A stretch of DNA of 64,000 bases from Aliiroseovarius sp965367685 (GTDB lineage: Bacteria > Pseudomonadota > Alphaproteobacteria > Rhodobacterales > Rhodobacteraceae), in NCBI GenBank assembly GCA_965367685.1, contig CBDUJY010000004.1, positions 154,150-218,149 on the forward strand, written 5' to 3'. Made by a program: the position numbers and the translations under genes. Shown here one piece after another: positions 53,159 through 60,943 of the stretch. Under the pieces are notes generated by a model. That model worked only from the letters and a program-made list of their open reading frames with translations, did no database searches and had not been told where the DNA came from. Within the stretch, counting starts at the first letter, position 1. Every line of letters starts with the position of its first letter.

Positions 53159-53274
53159 GGGTATTCCTACGCGGACAACGTGAAACGCGGTCTCATTTTA
53201 AAAAGGGAAATGCAATTGGCCGGACGGCCTGCTTTACCCGCACATAAGCTGCATTGATGTCTGAGTCAACAAAC

Positions 53275-53724
53275 TCAGAATTTGAAGATCACCGAAAAGA
53301 CGATGATGAGCATCAAAAGCGTCGGAACTTCGTTCATCATGCGATAGCGGCGTCCAGCCAGCGTATTGGTCCCGGCCGCGAATTCTTTGCGCCGTGCGCC
53401 AAGCCACATGTGAAACCAAGTCATGGCAATCACGGATCCGCCTTTCAGCCAAGGCCAGATCATCGACCAATCGACAATCCCCGGTGTGGCCACCAAACAC
53501 AGGCCAAAGACCCAGGTGGAAATCATCGCCGGGTTCATGATTGCTTTTAACAGGCGGCGTTCCATGGTTTGAAACAGCTCATCCGTTTCATTGCCTGATC
53601 CAACCTGTTCAACATGATAGACAAACAGGCGCGGCAAATAGAAAATCCCGGCCATCCATGAAATCACCGAGACGATATGAAGAGATTTGGTCCAGAAATA
53701 CCAATCTGAGAGAAGGTCACCCAT
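53275..53724 (-). CDS. hemJ: Protoporphyrinogen IX oxidase HemJ
   Basis: A 149-residue membrane protein with four hydrophobic helices. The conserved opening WYFWTKSLHIVSVISWMAG includes the haem-ligand histidine, and GIFYLPRLFVYHVE and the histidine of MTWFHMWLG follow. HemJ oxidises protoporphyrinogen to protoporphyrin in most alphaproteobacteria. It is the last gene before the origin-like gap and is transcribed away from it. Its ATG at 53724 marks the left edge of the candidate oriC. Confidence 0.93.
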   Translation of the reverse strand: MGDLLSDWYFWTKSLHIVSVISWMAGIFYLPRLFVYHVEQVGSGNETDELFQTMERRLLKAIMNPAMISTWVFGLCLVATPGIVDWSMIWPWLKGGSVIAMTWFHMWLGARRKEFAAGTNTLAGRRYRMMNEVPTLLMLIIVFSVIFKF

Positions 53725-54130
53725 TCTAAGCCTGCTTTCTTATCCGTGCTGATCATCCTTACTTAAAATAAATATATATAAGAAGAAAAGATGATGATTA
53801 TGTAGGGCCTGTGGATAATGGGGATTAATGATTTATACCATGAGTTTTACACAAGTGGACAAATCGTTAACCGCGCCGTGGATACTTAAGCAGAGTATCA
53901 TGTTTTACGGATGAACGAGGTCTTTGTCTCTGGGGATAACCCTGTGGGGAAAGAGACCAGATTAGCGGGTCACTTTCTTCCCGTGGAAAACTTCTCAACA
54001 GTGGAAGAAACTCGGAAACTGTCTTAATAAACCCCTAAATATCCTCAGGCAAAACCAAGGGTCGGCTTTCCCACAGAAACGGGCACCGGAACAAACAGAG
54101 TTTTTCCACAGACTTATTCAAGGGGTTTCA
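53725..54130. other. oriC: Candidate chromosomal replication origin (oriC)
   Basis: A 406-base gap with no gene. It has an A/T-only stretch (AAAATAAATATATATAAG, about 53765-53782), suited to be the unwinding element. There is one perfect DnaA box, TGTGGATAA at 53810-53818. One-mismatch boxes are TTTTACACA (53845-53853), TGGGGATAA (53931-53939) and TTTTCCACA (54102-54110). Further weaker copies lie at about 53878, 53942, 53981 and 54068. parABS lies 3-7 kb to the left. Genes on both sides point away from it, and maf-aroE-coaE-dnaQ flank oriC in other alphaproteobacteria. dnaA is not in the window. Confidence 0.82.
53810..53818. promoter_or_regulatory. Perfect DnaA box
   Basis: TGTGGATAA, the complement of TTATCCACA. 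It is the only exact consensus box seen in the candidate origin, about 30 bases from the A/T-only stretch. Confidence 0.85.
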
Positions 54131-54730
54131 ATGACTGATCAGATCATCCTCGCTTCAGGTTCTGACATTCGTGCGCAGCTGTTGCGCAATGCGGGTCTTA
54201 GCTTTGATGTCATTCCAGCACGTGTTGATGAAGATATGATTAAAATGTCTTTAAAAGCAGAAGGAGCGTCCTCTCGCGATCTTGCAGATGCATTGGCAGA
54301 ATTTAAAGCGCGTAAAATCAGTGAAAAACACCCCGAGGCGCTGGTGTTGGGCTGTGATCAGGTGGCGGATTTGGGGGGTGATGTTCTGTCGAAACCGCGT
54401 GATCCCAAGGATGCGATTGCCCAGCTAACCGCCATGTCTGGCATGACCCATCGCCTGTTTTCAGCGGCGGTTCTTTATAAAGACGGGGAACCCTTGTGGC
54501 GCCATGTTGGCACGGTGCGATTGAAAATGCGCGACCTTAGCCCGGATTACATCGCCGATTATGTGGGTCGAAATTGGGCAAGCATCCGCCATTCGGTCGG
54601 CGGATATAAGCTCGAAGAAGAAGGCGTGCGGCTGTTTACCAAGGTTGATGGTGATTATTTTAATGTTTTGGGTTTGCCGCTGACCGAGCTCCTGTCATAT
54701 CTGATTGTGCGAGGAGATCTGGACATATGA
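54131..54730 (+). CDS. maf: Maf-family nucleotide pyrophosphatase
   Basis: A 199-residue Maf/YceF-type protein that hydrolyses modified or canonical nucleoside triphosphates to monophosphates. The opening LASGSDIRAQLLRNAGLSFD is followed by VLGCDQVADLGGDVLSKPRD with the conserved Asp and Lys. The longer C-terminal half has IRHSVGGYKLEEEGVRLF. It is the first rightward gene after the candidate origin. The ATG at 54131 follows AAGGGG. The stop overlaps aroE as ATGA. Confidence 0.92.
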   Translation: MTDQIILASGSDIRAQLLRNAGLSFDVIPARVDEDMIKMSLKAEGASSRDLADALAEFKARKISEKHPEALVLGCDQVADLGGDVLSKPRDPKDAIAQLTAMSGMTHRLFSAAVLYKDGEPLWRHVGTVRLKMRDLSPDYIADYVGRNWASIRHSVGGYKLEEEGVRLFTKVDGDYFNVLGLPLTELLSYLIVRGDLDI

Positions 54731-55563
54731 GCGAACATCGAATTCCCCTGGCGGGTGTGATTGGCGACCCAATTGAGCATTCCCTGTCGCCGCGTCTGCA
54801 TGGCTATTGGCTGAAAACCATGGGTTTGCGCGGGCATTACATCCCAATGCGGGTCAGTGCGGACAATCTGGAACAGGTGATCCGCACCTTGCCAAAGGCG
54901 GGGTTTGTGGGGTGTAATGTGACCATTCCGCATAAAGAAGCGGTGTTGAAAATGGCCGATCTGGTTACCGATCGCGCCGCCCTTATGGGGGCGGCCAACA
55001 CGCTTATCTTCCGTAAAGATGGTCAAATTCACGCTGATAATACAGACGGTTACGGGTTTATCGAAAACCTGCGCCAAGGCGCACCCAGCTGGAACCCCAA
55101 GTCTGGGCCCGCGGCTGTTTTGGGGGCTGGTGGGGCCGCGCGTGCAATCATCGCTTCGCTTTTGGAAACTGGCGTGCCAGAGCTCTTTCTCTCAAACCGT
55201 ACCCGCACCCGCGCCGATGCGCTGCGGTCTGAATTTGGCACGCGTGTCACGGTGATCGACTGGGTGCAGGCCGGCAATATGATTGATGACGCGGTCACAG
55301 TGGTGAACACCACCTCGCTTGGGATGGTTGGTAAGCCAGAGCTTCGCGTGCCCTTGGATGGGCTTAAACCGGGGCAAGTGGTGACAGATTTGGTCTATTC
55401 ACCGCTGCAAACGCCATTTCTTGAGGCCGCCAAAGCCGCCGGATGCACCACGGTCGACGGGCTGGGCATGTTGCTGCACCAAGCCGTTCCGGGGTTTGAG
55501 CGGTGGTTTGGCACCCGACCAGAGGTCACAGAGGGTCTTCGAGATGCGGTTTTAAACGGATGA
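54727..55563 (+). CDS. aroE: Shikimate 5-dehydrogenase
   Basis: A 278-residue NADPH enzyme of the aromatic amino acid pathway. The substrate-binding SLSPRLHGYWL and NVTIPHKEAVL (catalytic lysine) lie in the N-terminal domain. The nucleotide loop is AVLGAGGAARAIIASLLETG and the NADP-contacting segment is LSNRTRTRADALR. Length is typical. It overlaps maf and coaE by four bases each, making a maf-aroE-coaE-dnaQ operon. Confidence 0.96.
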   Translation: MSEHRIPLAGVIGDPIEHSLSPRLHGYWLKTMGLRGHYIPMRVSADNLEQVIRTLPKAGFVGCNVTIPHKEAVLKMADLVTDRAALMGAANTLIFRKDGQIHADNTDGYGFIENLRQGAPSWNPKSGPAAVLGAGGAARAIIASLLETGVPELFLSNRTRTRADALRSEFGTRVTVIDWVQAGNMIDDAVTVVNTTSLGMVGKPELRVPLDGLKPGQVVTDLVYSPLQTPFLEAAKAAGCTTVDGLGMLLHQAVPGFERWFGTRPEVTEGLRDAVLNG

Positions 55564-56156
55564 GTGCGCCCTTTATCATCGGACTGACCGGGTCGATTGG
55601 CATGGGAAAATCCACAACGGCCAAGATGTTTCAAGCCGCCGGCGTACCGATTTGGGACGCAGATGCCGCCGTGCATCGGATTTACGCCCCGAATGGTGCG
55701 GCGGTGGCACCCATTCAAACGATCTGCCCCGAGGCGATTGTTGAGGGCGGTGTGGATCGGGATATCTTGAAAGCGTGGATTGGGCGAGATTCCGCCGCGC
55801 TTCAAACACTTGAACAGATTGTTCACCCCCTTGTGGCCGAGGATCGCGCGCGGTTTTTGGCTGAATCAGAGACTGATATCGTGCTTCTCGATATGCCGTT
55901 GCTGTTTGAAATCGGCGCACATGAGCATGTGGATCTGGTGGTTGTGGTCTCTGCCCCGGCGGATCTCCAACGTGCCCGTGTGCTTGAACGCGGCACCATG
56001 ACCGAGGCGCAGTTTGAGGTGATTTTGGCCAAACAGATCCCTGATGCCGAAAAACGCGCCCGCGCTGACGTGATTATCCCAACCGAAACACTGGAAGACG
56101 CCAAAGCCGCTGTTCAGGACGTTTTGGCCCATATTCAGGAGAAGCTGGATGCGTGA
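55560..56156 (+). CDS. coaE: Dephospho-CoA kinase
   Basis: A 198-residue kinase for the last step of coenzyme A synthesis. The P-loop is GLTGSIGMGKSTTAKMF at the N-terminus. The CoA-binding region VPIWDADAAVHRIY and the later LLDMPLLFE follow. I start at ATG 55560, overlapping the aroE TGA; the longer frame from 55503 is inside aroE. It overlaps dnaQ by 8 bases. Confidence 0.96.
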   Translation: MSAPFIIGLTGSIGMGKSTTAKMFQAAGVPIWDADAAVHRIYAPNGAAVAPIQTICPEAIVEGGVDRDILKAWIGRDSAALQTLEQIVHPLVAEDRARFLAESETDIVLLDMPLLFEIGAHEHVDLVVVVSAPADLQRARVLERGTMTEAQFEVILAKQIPDAEKRARADVIIPTETLEDAKAAVQDVLAHIQEKLDA

Positions 56157-56886
56157 AATCGTTCTGGATACGGAAACCACCGGGTTTGACCCAAAAATGG
56201 GCGACCGAATTGTGGAAATTGGGTGCCTTGAGCTGATCAACCACATGCCGACCGGCAACACCTATCACCAATACATCAATCCGGAACGTGGCATGCCGGA
56301 AGAGGCGTTTGGCGTGCATGGAATTGGGCCAGATCTGTTGCCCACACCGCGACCCGCCGAAAAAGGCGAAGTGATCCTGAAAGATAAGCCGGTGTTCAAA
56401 GATGTTGGCCGCGCGTTCATGGATTTTATCGGCGACAGTAAACTGGTCATTCACAACGCCGCGTTTGATATGAAGTTTCTGAACGCTGAACTGAAATGGA
56501 TGGGATATCAAGAGCTTCCGTGGGAACGCGCCTTGGATACGCTTGCCATTGCGCGCAAGAAATTCCCGGGTTCGCCGGCGTCACTTGACGCGCTTTGCCG
56601 CCGGTTTGGCATCGACAACACATCGCGGACCCTGCACGGCGCGCTGTTGGACAGTCAGATTTTGGCGGAAGTGTATCTTGAGCTGATTGGCGGACGCCAG
56701 CCTGATTTGGTGCTGGCGGGTGGTCCGCAGGGTGGCGGTTCTGATGCGGCAGATGGGGACAATTGGCGGCCATCGGCGCGGCCCAATCCCCTACCCTCGC
56801 GCCTGTCCGAGGAAGAGACCGCCGCCCATACCGAATTTGTCGGCAAGCTGGGCGACGGCGCGTTGTGGAAGAGGTTTTCAGACTAA
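56149..56886 (+). CDS. dnaQ: DNA polymerase III epsilon subunit (3'-5' proofreading exonuclease)
   Basis: A 245-residue DEDD exonuclease. The ExoI motif DTETTGFDP is at the N-terminus, ExoII is in VIHNAAFDMKFLNAEL near residue 103, and ExoIII is in LHGALLDSQILAEVYL near residue 165. A C-terminal flexible tail is consistent with binding of the polymerase alpha subunit. It is the last gene of the rightward maf-aroE-coaE-dnaQ unit and is convergent with secB at 11 bases. Confidence 0.95.
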   Translation: MREIVLDTETTGFDPKMGDRIVEIGCLELINHMPTGNTYHQYINPERGMPEEAFGVHGIGPDLLPTPRPAEKGEVILKDKPVFKDVGRAFMDFIGDSKLVIHNAAFDMKFLNAELKWMGYQELPWERALDTLAIARKKFPGSPASLDALCRRFGIDNTSRTLHGALLDSQILAEVYLELIGGRQPDLVLAGGPQGGGSDAADGDNWRPSARPNPLPSRLSEEETAAHTEFVGKLGDGALWKRFSD

Positions 56887-56897
56887 GCTGAACCCCT

Positions 56898-57380
56898 TTA
56901 GTTTGTGGTCGCTTGTGCAGCTTCTAGTGCTGCACGGCGTTCAATTTCTGCACGGTAAAGTGCAAGGAAATCAACGGTATCAAGGTTCAGCGGCGGGAAG
57001 CCACCATCGCGGGTCACGTCTGAAACGATGCGGCGCACAAAGGGGAACAACATGCGTGGGCATTCGATCATCAAGAAGGGATGAATTTGGTCATCCGGCA
57101 CGTTTTCCACTTGGAAAATGCCTGCATATTCCAGCTCGAGCAGGAACAATTGTTCACCGCCTGCTTTGTTTTTCGAACCAACCGTGAATTTGGTGGTGAT
57201 TTCATACTGATCGTCGATTGGGCGCTTTTTGGCATCCAGCGCAACTTCGACATTGATGTCGGGCTGAACTTCGCCTTCCACGCCTTTTTGGGCGAGGATG
57301 TTTTCGAATGACATGTCGCGGATGTACTGACCCAGAACTTGCATTTTGGGCGGCATTGGGGGGGTTTGTTCCTCGGCCAT
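56898..57380 (-). CDS. secB: Protein-export chaperone SecB
   Basis: A 160-residue tetrameric chaperone that keeps preproteins unfolded and delivers them to SecA. Family segments are QVLGQYIRDMSFENILAQKG, then QLFLLELEYAGIF, and CPRMLFPFVRRIVSDVTRDG. I start at ATG 57380, with GGAG upstream; the open frame to 57548 is an artefact extension. The 115 bases between it and idi are probably a divergent promoter region, with no other feature evident. Confidence 0.96.
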   Translation of the reverse strand: MAEEQTPPMPPKMQVLGQYIRDMSFENILAQKGVEGEVQPDINVEVALDAKKRPIDDQYEITTKFTVGSKNKAGGEQLFLLELEYAGIFQVENVPDDQIHPFLMIECPRMLFPFVRRIVSDVTRDGGFPPLNLDTVDFLALYRAEIERRAALEAAQATTN

Positions 57381-57495
57381 GGGGGGCTCCTTAAGAAATA
57401 TGTTTGGGCGAATGCCTAGCACCTTGGGGGGGTGCATACAACCAACGCGATTTGGGGGGCTTTTCTGGATGTGTGGAACCGGGTAAACGGCAGGC

Positions 57496-58017
57496 ATGGA
57501 TACGATGATCCCCACTTGGGTTGACGGCACCTTGACGCCGGTTGGCAAGCTTGAGGCGCACCTGAAAGGGCTGCGTCACAAGGCGATTTCGGTGTTTGTG
57601 ATTTGCGATGGCGAGGTGCTGATCCAACAGCGTGCGGGTGGGAAATATCATACGCCAAACCTGTGGGCGAACACCTGTTGCACGCATCCAGCCTGGGGTG
57701 AGGATCCTAAGGATTGCACCATTCGGCGATTGAACGAAGAGCTGGGGATCACCGGGCTTGAGCCAATTTGGATGGAAAATCTGGAATATCGTGCGGATGT
57801 GGGCGGTGGAATGGTCGAACATGAGGTTGTTGACCTTTTTGTGATCCATTGCGACACGCGCCCCGCTTTGGCGTTGAACCCGGATGAGGTTCAGGCGGTG
57901 CGCTGGGTGAATTTGGCAGAGTTGGAAGCTGAGATTGCCAAATCCCCCAACGCGTTTACGCCTTGGTTGCGCATCTATCTGCGCGACCATAAAGCATCAG
58001 TGTTTGGTCCAGCCTGA
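57496..58017 (+). CDS. idi: Isopentenyl-diphosphate delta-isomerase, type 1
   Basis: A 173-residue Nudix-fold isomerase that interconverts IPP and DMAPP for isoprenoid synthesis. The catalytic cysteine is in LWANTCCTHPAWGED, and the catalytic glutamate is in MVEHEVVDLFVIH. The degenerate Nudix box RRLNEELGITG lies between them. In related phototrophs it is tied to carotenoid and bacteriochlorophyll supply, but no such genes lie here. Its 3' end overlaps fxsA by 21 bases on the opposite strand. Confidence 0.95.
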   Translation: MDTMIPTWVDGTLTPVGKLEAHLKGLRHKAISVFVICDGEVLIQQRAGGKYHTPNLWANTCCTHPAWGEDPKDCTIRRLNEELGITGLEPIWMENLEYRADVGGGMVEHEVVDLFVIHCDTRPALALNPDEVQAVRWVNLAELEAEIAKSPNAFTPWLRIYLRDHKASVFGPA

Positions 58018-58527
58018 CGGGCCTTTTTCGACCTCATGTGTCGGGCGCTTGTCCGGTGAGACATCGGTGAAATCGCCATCAATGACATCGTCGTCACCAT
58101 GCTGGGGGTGTCTGGGTGACCCACCCATATTCTGGCCGTGCATGCCGGGGCCTGCCCCCTGACCCATTGAAAAGCTTTGAACTTTTACCCTCTTGCGTAA
58201 ATAATTGAACACCGCCTTGCGGAATGCGGGCACCAAAAGGGCAAAGCCAACGGCATCGGTGAAAAAGCCGGGCGTCAGCAAAAGTGCGCCAGAAAACAGG
58301 ATCATCGCGCCGTGGGCCAAAGGCTCGGTTGGATCCTGCATTTGCCCAAAACTGTTGCGCAGTTGTGCCATCGCATGCGCCCCTTGCGCGCGCATTAATT
58401 GCGTGCCGATCACGGCTGTTAAAACCACCACCAAAAGGGTCGGCCACAGGCCAATTGCGCCCCCAACTTGGATGAAAAGTCCGATCTCAATCAGCGGAAC
58501 GGCGATGAACAGGGCAAAGAGCCACAT
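57997..58527 (-). CDS. fxsA: FxsA-family inner membrane protein
   Basis: A 176-residue protein. It has three to four hydrophobic segments (WLFALFIAVPLIEIGLFIQV, IGLWPTLLVVVLTAVIGTQL and LLLTPGFFTDAVGFALLVPA), then a long polar, Gly/His/Asp-rich tail. FxsA is known for counteracting F-plasmid exclusion of phage T7; its housekeeping role is unknown. I start at ATG 58527, with GAGG upstream. It sits between secB/idi and the Tim44-like gene, as in related alphaproteobacteria. Confidence 0.88.
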   Translation of the reverse strand: MWLFALFIAVPLIEIGLFIQVGGAIGLWPTLLVVVLTAVIGTQLMRAQGAHAMAQLRNSFGQMQDPTEPLAHGAMILFSGALLLTPGFFTDAVGFALLVPAFRKAVFNYLRKRVKVQSFSMGQGAGPGMHGQNMGGSPRHPQHGDDDVIDGDFTDVSPDKRPTHEVEKGPSGWTKH

Positions 58528-58643
58528 AAGAACCTCATTTCTTGCATTTCGCGTGGTAGACTTGTTCCCACACACTACTTACATATGTTGCCGGAAAGGG
58601 CGTTTCCAGAGCGCCCCGTAAAAGAGGTTCAAAAGAGGTTCTC

Positions 58644-59303
58644 ATGAGTTCACCCCTGATCCAGCTCTTGGTGCTGGCCGGCATAGCATTGTTCCTGATC
58701 TTGCGCTTGCGCGACGTGCTTGGCACGCGCGAAGGCTTTGAAAAACCACAAGTCGCACGACAAGAGGGCAAGCGCCCCGACCGTGAGACATTTGAAGTGA
58801 TCGAAGGCGGTCCCGACAGCGATATCACCGATCACGTGGATGAAAATAGTGACGCGGCGCGTGCGCTTGTGGCCATGAAAGCCCAGGAACCCAGCTTTTC
58901 GGTGGGGGAATTTCTGGGCGGCGCGCGCGGTGCTTACGAAATGATCCTGATGGGGTTTGAAGCCGGCGAAATGGCCGACATCAAACCGTTCCTGTCGGAT
59001 GACGTCTATGAAAGCTTTGCGATGGTTGTTGAGAATCGCCGCACCCAAGGCCTGAGCGTAGAGGCAAATTTTGTCGGTCTGCGTGAGCTGAAGCTGGATG
59101 ATGCGCATTATGACAGCGCCACCCAAACCGGCGAAGTCACCGTGCGCTTTGTGGGCGAATTGACGTCCGTGGTGCGCGACAAAGGCGGCGACATCATCGA
59201 AGGCAACCCGAATGAGGTGAAGCGCCAGAAAGACATCTGGACCTTTGCGCGCAAAATGGGTGCAGACAATCCAAACTGGCAATTGGTCGCTACGGGCGGA
59301 TGA
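58644..59303 (+). CDS. timA: Tim44-like (TimA) domain protein
   Basis: A 219-residue protein. An N-terminal transmembrane helix (SPLIQLLVLAGIALFLILRL) is followed by an acidic linker and a Tim44-like domain from about residue 85 (FLGGARGAYEMILMGFEAGE and onward to the end). Mitochondrial Tim44 tethers the import motor; the bacterial relatives are membrane proteins whose partners are poorly known. Position next to secB, fxsA and mltA is conserved in the group. The stop overlaps the mltA ATG as ATGA. Confidence 0.88.
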   Translation: MSSPLIQLLVLAGIALFLILRLRDVLGTREGFEKPQVARQEGKRPDRETFEVIEGGPDSDITDHVDENSDAARALVAMKAQEPSFSVGEFLGGARGAYEMILMGFEAGEMADIKPFLSDDVYESFAMVVENRRTQGLSVEANFVGLRELKLDDAHYDSATQTGEVTVRFVGELTSVVRDKGGDIIEGNPNEVKRQKDIWTFARKMGADNPNWQLVATGG

Positions 59304-60346
59304 TTTTGCGGGGGCTGGCAATCGCGCTGGCCCTTTTGGGCACGCCATCCTATGCGGGTTTGGGGGACGAATTGCCCCTGGATGCCCGCGCCCGGGTGGT
59401 CGAGTTTTCAGATCTGACCGGATGGGCCGACGACAATCATGACGCGGCCCTTTCTGTCTTTATCGACACCTGCATTGATTTTGACGAACCTTTGTGGCGG
59501 CCGCTGTGTATCGTCGCGCAACAGCAATCCTCTGGTCGCGCGTTTTTTGAACTGTTCTTTCGCCCGGTTCTGATTGAAAACAACGCAGATCCCCTGTTCA
59601 CCGCCTATTACGAGCCGGAAATTCTGGGGTCGCGTTATCAATCTGACACCTACCGTTATCCCCTTTATCGCAAGCCGCCCGAGCTGAAATCAGGCGAGGC
59701 GTTTGTGCCCCGCCGCACGATTGAGGAAGGCGGGATCCTGCAAGGGCGCGGGCTTGAGATTGCTTGGGTTGCGGATCCGGTGGACCTTCAGTTCCTGCAA
59801 ATCCAAGGATCCGGTCGCATTCGCCTTCCGGATGGGTCCGCGATCCGTGTGGGCTATGGGGGCAACAACGGTCATGCGTTTAAATCGCTGGGGAATGAGT
59901 TGGTGCGCCGGGGGGTCTATAACCGGCACCAAGTGTCGCAACAGGTGATCCGAAATTATGTGCGCCGTAACCCGGTTGAGGGGCAGGATTTGCTGATGTC
60001 CAACCCCTCTTACGTGTTCTTTCGCAAAGTCTCACGTGTGCCGACGCACAAGGGGCCGCTGGGGGCGATGAACCGGTCGATCACCGCGCATCGGTCCTTG
60101 GCGGTTGATCCAAAATACACGCCCCTTGGGGCCCCGGTTTGGTTGGAAAAATCCGGTGCTGAACCCTTTAACCGCCTGATGATTGCCCAAGACACCGGGT
60201 CACGCGTAAAAGGCGCGCAGCGGGCGGATATCTTTTGGGGCACGGGGGTTGAAGCGGGCAAACTGGCGGGCAAAATCCGTGATGGTGGCCGGATGATGGT
60301 GCTGTTCCCCATTCAGCGCGCCTATGCGCTTGAGGCGGAGGAGTAA
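59300..60346 (+). CDS. mltA: Membrane-bound lytic murein transglycosylase A
   Basis: A 348-residue exported enzyme that cleaves glycan strands to 1,6-anhydro-muropeptides. The signal peptide (ILRGLAIALALLGTPSYA) lacks a lipobox cysteine, so it may be soluble or only loosely attached. The MltA domain shows PLFTAYYEPEILGS and LQFLQIQGSGRIRL. The 3D domain at the end carries the catalytic aspartate region IAQDTGSRVKGAQRADIFWG. It could supply anhydro-sugars for the amgK-murU salvage encoded at the other end of the window. Confidence 0.95.
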   Translation: MILRGLAIALALLGTPSYAGLGDELPLDARARVVEFSDLTGWADDNHDAALSVFIDTCIDFDEPLWRPLCIVAQQQSSGRAFFELFFRPVLIENNADPLFTAYYEPEILGSRYQSDTYRYPLYRKPPELKSGEAFVPRRTIEEGGILQGRGLEIAWVADPVDLQFLQIQGSGRIRLPDGSAIRVGYGGNNGHAFKSLGNELVRRGVYNRHQVSQQVIRNYVRRNPVEGQDLLMSNPSYVFFRKVSRVPTHKGPLGAMNRSITAHRSLAVDPKYTPLGAPVWLEKSGAEPFNRLMIAQDTGSRVKGAQRADIFWGTGVEAGKLAGKIRDGGRMMVLFPIQRAYALEAEE

Positions 60347-60349
60347 GCC

Positions 60350-60943
60350 ATGGCACGACGTCCCCGCGGGCTCAGCGAAGATGAAAAGATGTTGTGGAAA
60401 AAGGTGGCCGACAACACCGAACGCCTGCATCCCCTTCGCAAAGAAAAAGACCCTATTTCGCCCGAAACGGTACTCCAGCCGCCAAAATTGCCCGAGGTGA
60501 AACAGCCAAGGTTTCGCATTGGCCAAACTGCGAAACCCCGCAACAACCTGCATGATCTTGCCCCAACAATGGCGCAGCAGGTGGCCGCGCAACATGTGGC
60601 GATGGACCGTAAAACCTTTGGCAAAATGAAAAAGGGACGGCTGTCACCCGAGGCCCGTATCGACCTTCACGGTATGACCATCGCGCGGGCGCATCCGGTG
60701 CTGTTGCGTTTTATCATGGATGCGGTCGCGGCCGAGCGGCGTTTGGTCTTGGTGATCACCGGCAAAGGCAAGCATCGCGACGAAGGTGGACCCATTCCCG
60801 TGCGCCACGGCGTGCTGCGCCATCAGGTGCCCCATTGGCTGCATATGCCGCCCCTAAAACAGCATGTCTTGCAGATTTCCGAAGCGCATCTGAAGCATGG
60901 TGGCCAAGGCGCCTATTACGTTTACCTGCGCCGGATGCGCTGA
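60350..60943 (+). CDS. Smr-domain protein
   Basis: A 197-residue protein with a basic, proline-rich N-terminal half and a C-terminal Smr (small MutS-related) domain. The hallmarks are IDLHGMTIARA, then LVITGKGKH and the closing HGGQGAYYVYLRRM. Smr domains bind branched DNA or RNA and some cleave RNA at stalled ribosomes. The role of this short alphaproteobacterial form is unknown. It follows mltA by 3 bases and abuts the convergent DUF900 gene. Confidence 0.9.
   Translation: MARRPRGLSEDEKMLWKKVADNTERLHPLRKEKDPISPETVLQPPKLPEVKQPRFRIGQTAKPRNNLHDLAPTMAQQVAAQHVAMDRKTFGKMKKGRLSPEARIDLHGMTIARAHPVLLRFIMDAVAAERRLVLVITGKGKHRDEGGPIPVRHGVLRHQVPHWLHMPPLKQHVLQISEAHLKHGGQGAYYVYLRRMR

Noticed and set aside
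53165..53190. CAACGTGAAAC near rho as a third parS
   Set aside because: It retains only part of the palindrome and lacks the left half.
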